Shown here: one piece after another, positions 15,205-18,471 of the stretch
How the letters are laid out: every line of letters begins with the position of its first letter
Numbering within the stretch: the first letter of the stretch is position 1
Origin: DATBLE01 sp046734335
GTDB lineage: Bacteria > Actinomycetota > Thermoleophilia > Gaiellales > Gaiellaceae
Reading direction: 5' to 3'
Length of the DNA stretch: 18,471 bases
Assembly (NCBI GenBank): GCA_046734335.1
Contig: JBKPRA010000048.1
Location: 1-18,471 of the forward strand
Notes under the pieces: model-generated
Told to the model about the DNA's origin: nothing
Database searches by the model: none
What the model saw: the letters and a program-made list of their open reading frames with translations, nothing else
Program-made: the position numbers and the translations under genes

Positions 15205-15209
15205 TACCA
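15196..15209 (-). promoter_or_regulatory. Operator in the gntR promoter
   Basis: The minus-strand sequence TGGTATTGACCACC is identical over 14 bases to the site in the murQ promoter. Its core TGGT-N4-ACCA is a perfect dyad matching the NagR/DasR half-sites, and it contains the -35 TTGACC, so binding would exclude RNA polymerase. Confidence 0.68.
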
Positions 15210-15260
15210 CATACGCAAACGGCGACAACTGATGCCCTGAATTGCCTCAATATGGAGAAA

Positions 15261-15274
15261 TGGTATTGACCACC
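15261..15274 (+). promoter_or_regulatory. Operator in the murQ promoter
   Basis: TGGTATTGACCACC is identical to the site in the gntR promoter but on the other strand, so the two form an inverted pair 51 bp apart. It contains the -35 hexamer of the murQ promoter. Confidence 0.68.
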
Positions 15275-15295
15275 TGCCGTCGATCTGCGTACACT
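15266..15295 (+). promoter_or_regulatory. murQ operon promoter, apparently leaderless
   Basis: -35 TTGACC (15266-15271), an 18-base spacer, -10 TACACT (15290-15295), then seven bases (GCCCGCG) before the ATG at 15303. The start point should fall at or beside the A of the ATG, and there is no ribosome-binding site, as expected for a leaderless message. Confidence 0.6.
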
Positions 15296-15302
15296 GCCCG
15301 CG

Positions 15303-16205
15303 ATGACCGCGTTCGAGCAGCTCGGCACGGAAGCGCGGGACGCTGCGGGCGCTGATCTCGATCTCCGCTCGACCGCCGAGCTGGTGGCGCTGATGAGCGC
15401 CGAGGACGCGAGCGTGCCGGCAGCGGTCGCAGGAGCCTCGAACGCAGTGGCGGCCCTGGTCGACGACGTCGCTGCCCGGCTGGCCATGGACGGCAGGCTC
15501 GTGTACGTCGGTGCAGGAACCTCGGGCCGGCTGGCCGCGCTCGACGCGGCCGAGTGCGAGGCGACCTTCTCGGTCGAACCGGGCCGCGTGACTGCGCTAG
15601 TCGCCGGTGAGGTCGCATCCTCGGCGCTCGAGCAGGAGGCGGCAGAGGACGACGCTCCTGCCGGTCGCGCCGACATCGAACGCCTGGCCCCGGGACCCAG
15701 CGATGCCGTGGTCGGGATCAGCGCAAGCGGCCGCTCGCCCTACGTGGTTGCGGCCCTGCAGGCGGCCCGCGAGCGCGGGGCCTTCACCGGCTGCGTGGTC
15801 TGCGTCGAGGGATCCGAGCTTGGCGCCGTCGCCGAGCGAGAGGTCTGTGTGCCCGTCGGTGCCGAGTTCCTCGCCGGCTCGACGAGGCTCAAGGCAGGAA
15901 CCGCCCAGAAGCTCGTCCTCAACATGATCTCGACGATCTCGATGATCCGACTCGGCAAGACGTTCGGGAACCTGATGGTCGACCTCGTACCGTCGAACGA
16001 GAAGCTCCGTGCACGGGCGCGATCGATCGTCCGCGAGGCGGCCACCGTGTCCGCGGAGGAGGCCGACGAGGCCCTCTCCCGCTCCGATGGTGATCCGAAG
16101 GTGGCGATCGTGTCGCTGCTTGTCGGCCTCGAACCGGACGAGGCGAGGGCACGGCTGGCCGATGCAGGCGGCGTCGTGCGCCGGGCTGTGGAGCCCGGGT
16201 CGTGA
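15303..16205 (+). CDS. murQ: N-acetylmuramic acid 6-phosphate etherase
   Basis: MurQ cleaves the lactyl ether of MurNAc-6-phosphate in the cytoplasm, giving GlcNAc-6-phosphate and D-lactate, a step of peptidoglycan recycling. The product has 300 residues, the usual size. A single SIS domain (about 50-210) holds GRLVYVGAGTSGRLAALDAAEC (64-85), VVGISASGRSPYVVAAL (137-152) and the signature LKAGTAQKLVLNMISTISMI. This is followed by RLGKTFGNLMVDLVPSNEKL. E84 and E115 match the two glutamates needed for catalysis in E. coli MurQ. It is first gene of the operon and is followed by nagA with a GTGA overlap. Its substrate must be phosphorylated, yet no MurNAc kinase or PTS gene is nearby. Confidence 0.95.
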   Translation: MTAFEQLGTEARDAAGADLDLRSTAELVALMSAEDASVPAAVAGASNAVAALVDDVAARLAMDGRLVYVGAGTSGRLAALDAAECEATFSVEPGRVTALVAGEVASSALEQEAAEDDAPAGRADIERLAPGPSDAVVGISASGRSPYVVAALQAARERGAFTGCVVCVEGSELGAVAEREVCVPVGAEFLAGSTRLKAGTAQKLVLNMISTISMIRLGKTFGNLMVDLVPSNEKLRARARSIVREAATVSAEEADEALSRSDGDPKVAIVSLLVGLEPDEARARLADAGGVVRRAVEPGS

Positions 16206-17296
16206 GGCTCGGAGTCCGCGCGGCGCTCGTCGACGGCCGCTTCGTCCCCGGCGACATCGAGATCGAGGACGGGATCGTCACCGCCTACGGAATCCTCTCT
16301 GCGAATGGACGCGGCCTCGCCTCGCCCGGCTTCGTCGACCTCCAGGTGAACGGCTTCGGCGGAGTCGACTTCCTCGACGCCGACGCTGGGGGTTACGCGC
16401 GGGCGGGCGAATCGCTGCTCGAGACCGGCGTCACCGCCTACCTCCCCACGCTGATCACCGCGCCGGAAGATCGGCTCGTCGCCGCGCTCGGCGAGATCGT
16501 CGAGGGTGGGCGCGGCCCGCGCATCCTCGGCGCGCACGTCGAAGGCCCTTTCCTGTCGCCCCGGCGACTCGGGACGCATCCTCCTTCTGCACGCCGCGAC
16601 CCGGATGTCGGTCTGCTCGAGCGCATCCTCGCCGCAGGGCCGGTCCGGCTCTACACACTGGCACCCGAGCTTCCCGGAGCGCTCGACCTGGTCGAGCTGC
16701 TCGTCTCGCGCGGGGTCGTCGTCTCTGCCGGACACAGCGACGCCAACGCTGAAGAGGCGAACCTCGCCTTCGACCGCGGCGTCGGCACCGTCACCCATCT
16801 GTTCAACGCGATGCGTCCGTTCAACCACCGCGACCCGGGCGTCGCCGGAGTCGCCCTCGCCCGGCCGGACGTGACCGTCCAGATCATCCTCGACGGCGTC
16901 CACCTCGCCCCCGACACCGTGCGGCTCGTCTGGCTCGCGGCCGGTGGCCGCCTGGCGCTGGTCACCGACGCCGTTGCCGCGGCGGGCATCAGCGGCGACG
17001 GCTCGTACCGTCTCGGGGACGTCCCGGTGGAGGTGCGCGACGGCGTCGTCCGGCGCGACGGCGACGGCGTCCTGGCGGGAAGCGTCCTGACCATGATCGA
17101 GGCCGTCCGCAACCTGCACGCCCTCGGCGTGCCGCTCGAGGCCGCTCTCGGCACGGCAACGACCGTGCCCGCGCGCGTGATCGGCGCGGACGTCGGCCGG
17201 ATCGAAGTCGGCGGCCCGGCGGACGTCGTCGTACTCAGCGAGGAGCTCGAGGTCGAGCGCGTGCTCGTCGGAGGCGAGGCCCGTGTCGCAGCGTGA
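16202..17296 (+). CDS. nagA: N-acetylglucosamine-6-phosphate deacetylase
   Basis: NagA converts GlcNAc-6-phosphate to glucosamine-6-phosphate and acetate. The product has 364 residues of the amidohydrolase superfamily. Motifs in order are PGFVDLQVNGFGG (42-54, QVNG in place of HxH as in other NagA proteins), VEGPFLSP (113-120, metal-binding E114), GTH (124-126), AGHSDA (176-181, H178), VTHLFNAMRP (197-206, H199), DGVHL (231-235) and LVTDAVAAAG (253-262, catalytic D256). The GTG start at 16202 overlaps the murQ stop. Its 3' end overlaps the SIS gene by 14 bp, so all three genes are one coupled operon. Confidence 0.95.
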   Translation: MRLGVRAALVDGRFVPGDIEIEDGIVTAYGILSANGRGLASPGFVDLQVNGFGGVDFLDADAGGYARAGESLLETGVTAYLPTLITAPEDRLVAALGEIVEGGRGPRILGAHVEGPFLSPRRLGTHPPSARRDPDVGLLERILAAGPVRLYTLAPELPGALDLVELLVSRGVVVSAGHSDANAEEANLAFDRGVGTVTHLFNAMRPFNHRDPGVAGVALARPDVTVQIILDGVHLAPDTVRLVWLAAGGRLALVTDAVAAAGISGDGSYRLGDVPVEVRDGVVRRDGDGVLAGSVLTMIEAVRNLHALGVPLEAALGTATTVPARVIGADVGRIEVGGPADVVVLSEELEVERVLVGGEARVAA

Positions 17297-18359
17297 TACG
17301 GCCGTCGCCACCCTGCCCGGGGCGCAGTACCTGGCCGAGATCCGCGAGCAGCCGGCCGCGCTCCGTCGCCTGCTCGAGCACCGTGCGGAGTTCACGCGCG
17401 TCGCCGAGGCGGCCACGAAGCACGGAAGCGGGATCGTCAGGATGGTGGGCCACGGATCGTCCGACAACGCGGCGTCCTTCGGGGTCTACGCGTTCGGGCT
17501 GCTCCCCGGCCTGACGGCCGCGCGCGACTCGATCAGCCTGCTCGTCTACTACGGCGCGAAGGTCGACCTCAGCGGCTCGATCGTCGTCGCGCTGTCGCAG
17601 TCGGGACGGACGCCGGACGTGCTCGAGTACGTCGAACGGGCACGACGCGGCGGGGCCTTCACGATCGCGGTCACCAACGAGCCCGACTCGGAGCTCGCCC
17701 AGGCGGCCGAGGCGGTGCTTCCGCTCGAAGCCGGGACAGAGCTCGCAATCGCCGCCACCAAGACGTACTCGAACCAGCTGGCCGCACTCGCTCTGCTCGC
17801 GGGCTGTCTCGCCGGGCGGTGCGACGAGCTCGCGGGACTGGTCGGGGAGGTCGCCGACCAGATGGAGGAGCAGCTCCCCGAGCTGGAGCGGCTCGCGCGG
17901 TCGATCTCCGTCCCGTTCACCGCGGTCGCCCGGATGTTCGTGATCGGCCGCGGGCCGGAGTTCGCGACGGCGCGCGAGATCGCGCTGAAGCTGCTCGAGA
18001 CCTGCCAGATCGCCGCGGAACCGCTGACTGCCACCGATCTCGCCCACGGCCCGGTCGCTGCGCTGGATCCCCTGTTTCCCGTGTGGTCGATCGCGAGCGA
18101 GGACGAGACGCTGGAGGCGGTCGTCGACGCAACCGCCCGGGCCCGCGCCGCAGGGGCAACGGTGGTCGCGAGCGGTACCGCTGCGGGTGCGCTGGTCGAC
18201 GCGCAGTACCTCGTGCCCGTGCCGAAGCCGCGGCTGTCGCTGCTCTCGCCGCTCCTCTCGGTCGTGCCGGGCCAGCTGTTCGCGGGTGCGGTCGCCCGGG
18301 CGAAGGGGCTCGACCCGGACAAGCCGCGCGGCCTGAGCAAGGTCACGCTCGCCCGCTAG
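17283..18359 (+). CDS. Double-SIS-domain GlcN-6-phosphate deaminase/isomerase (GlmS isomerase-like, NagB-II type)
   Basis: The product has 358 residues with two SIS domains and no glutamine amidotransferase domain. SIS-1 (about 45-190) has MVGHGSSDNAA, VVALSQSGRTPDVLEYV and ELAIAATKTYSNQL. SIS-2 (about 210-340) has FVIGRGPEFATAREIALKL and LAHGPVAAL. Residues equivalent to the GlmS isomerase active site are present: E239 in KLLET, H255 in HGP, and K353 in the C-terminal DKPRGLSKVTLAR. Lacking the glutaminase half, such proteins act as GlcN-6-P deaminases (NagB-II), completing the path to fructose-6-phosphate and ammonia. No classical NagB is present in the window, which supports this. The GTG at 17283 lies inside the nagA 3' end. 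An AgaS-like isomerase role is the main alternative. Confidence 0.85.
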   Translation: MSQRDTAVATLPGAQYLAEIREQPAALRRLLEHRAEFTRVAEAATKHGSGIVRMVGHGSSDNAASFGVYAFGLLPGLTAARDSISLLVYYGAKVDLSGSIVVALSQSGRTPDVLEYVERARRGGAFTIAVTNEPDSELAQAAEAVLPLEAGTELAIAATKTYSNQLAALALLAGCLAGRCDELAGLVGEVADQMEEQLPELERLARSISVPFTAVARMFVIGRGPEFATAREIALKLLETCQIAAEPLTATDLAHGPVAALDPLFPVWSIASEDETLEAVVDATARARAAGATVVASGTAAGALVDAQYLVPVPKPRLSLLSPLLSVVPGQLFAGAVARAKGLDPDKPRGLSKVTLAR

Positions 18360-18471
18360 ACGTCGTCGATCAGCCCGAAGGCAAGGAGCGCGTCGCTGAG
18401 CTGGCTGCCCGGGACGAACTCGGCCGAGTGGGCCCACGTTCCCTTGACCTGCTTGACCTTGGCCCTAGGGT
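18356..18471 (-). CDS. C-terminal end of an unidentified protein (partial)
   Basis: Read from the right edge on the minus strand, an open frame gives about 37 residues ending AHSAEFVPGSQLSDALLAFG then LIDDV, and a TAG at 18358-18356. It is convergent with the SIS gene, and the two stop codons share the palindrome CTAG. Codon composition looks like the neighbouring genes. I do not recognise the protein from this tail. Confidence 0.5.
   Translation of the reverse strand, partial: PRAKVKQVKGTWAHSAEFVPGSQLSDALLAFGLIDDV

Overview
The window is GC-rich, densely packed bacterial DNA, with many ATGA/GTGA start-stop overlaps and GTG starts. The gene set and the two apparently leaderless promoters fit Actinomycetota. 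Secreted lamin-tail proteins and Das-like amino-sugar genes would suit Thermoleophilia or a relative, but that placement is inference and not tested here.

Left part (1-6100), a mixed region. A secreted protein runs off the left edge on the minus strand. It is divergent from a two-gene surface-polysaccharide unit: a UDP-GlcNAc 2-epimerase and a NodB-type polysaccharide deacetylase. The end of the deacetylase overlaps a tRNA-Arg(CCT) gene on the other strand. A 0.57-kb non-coding stretch with two hairpins follows, then a small coiled-coil protein and a strong hairpin. Next comes gene debris: the C-terminal part of a DHA2-type MFS exporter and the tail of an Asp-box (BNR) repeat protein, broken by three frameshifts that each look like loss of one base. 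Behind it is an intact but catalytically atypical SDR protein, then a two-helix membrane protein on the minus strand.

Middle part (6449-8292). Two translationally coupled secreted proteins lie on the minus strand: a lamin-tail-domain protein with a second beta-rich domain, and a smaller beta-rich exported partner.

Right part (8557-18359), an amino-sugar scavenging and recycling locus. A minus-strand operon encodes a sugar-binding protein, two CUT1 permeases, a MalK/MsiK-type ATPase and a GH20 beta-N-acetylhexosaminidase without a signal peptide. A HutC/DasR-type GntR regulator sits upstream. Divergent from it are murQ, nagA and a GlmS-like SIS-domain deaminase/isomerase. The likely logic is import of GlcNAc or MurNAc oligosaccharides, cleavage in the cytoplasm, removal of lactate (MurQ), deacetylation (NagA) and deamination/isomerisation (SIS) to fructose-6-phosphate. 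No sugar kinase is present in the window, although MurQ and NagA both need phosphorylated substrates.

The clearest regulatory signal is an identical 14-bp operator, TGGTATTGACCACC, in both the gntR and murQ promoters. In each it contains the -35 hexamer TTGACC, and each promoter's -10 lies so close to the ATG that the transcripts should be leaderless. Related dre-like sites flank the promoter of the transporter operon.
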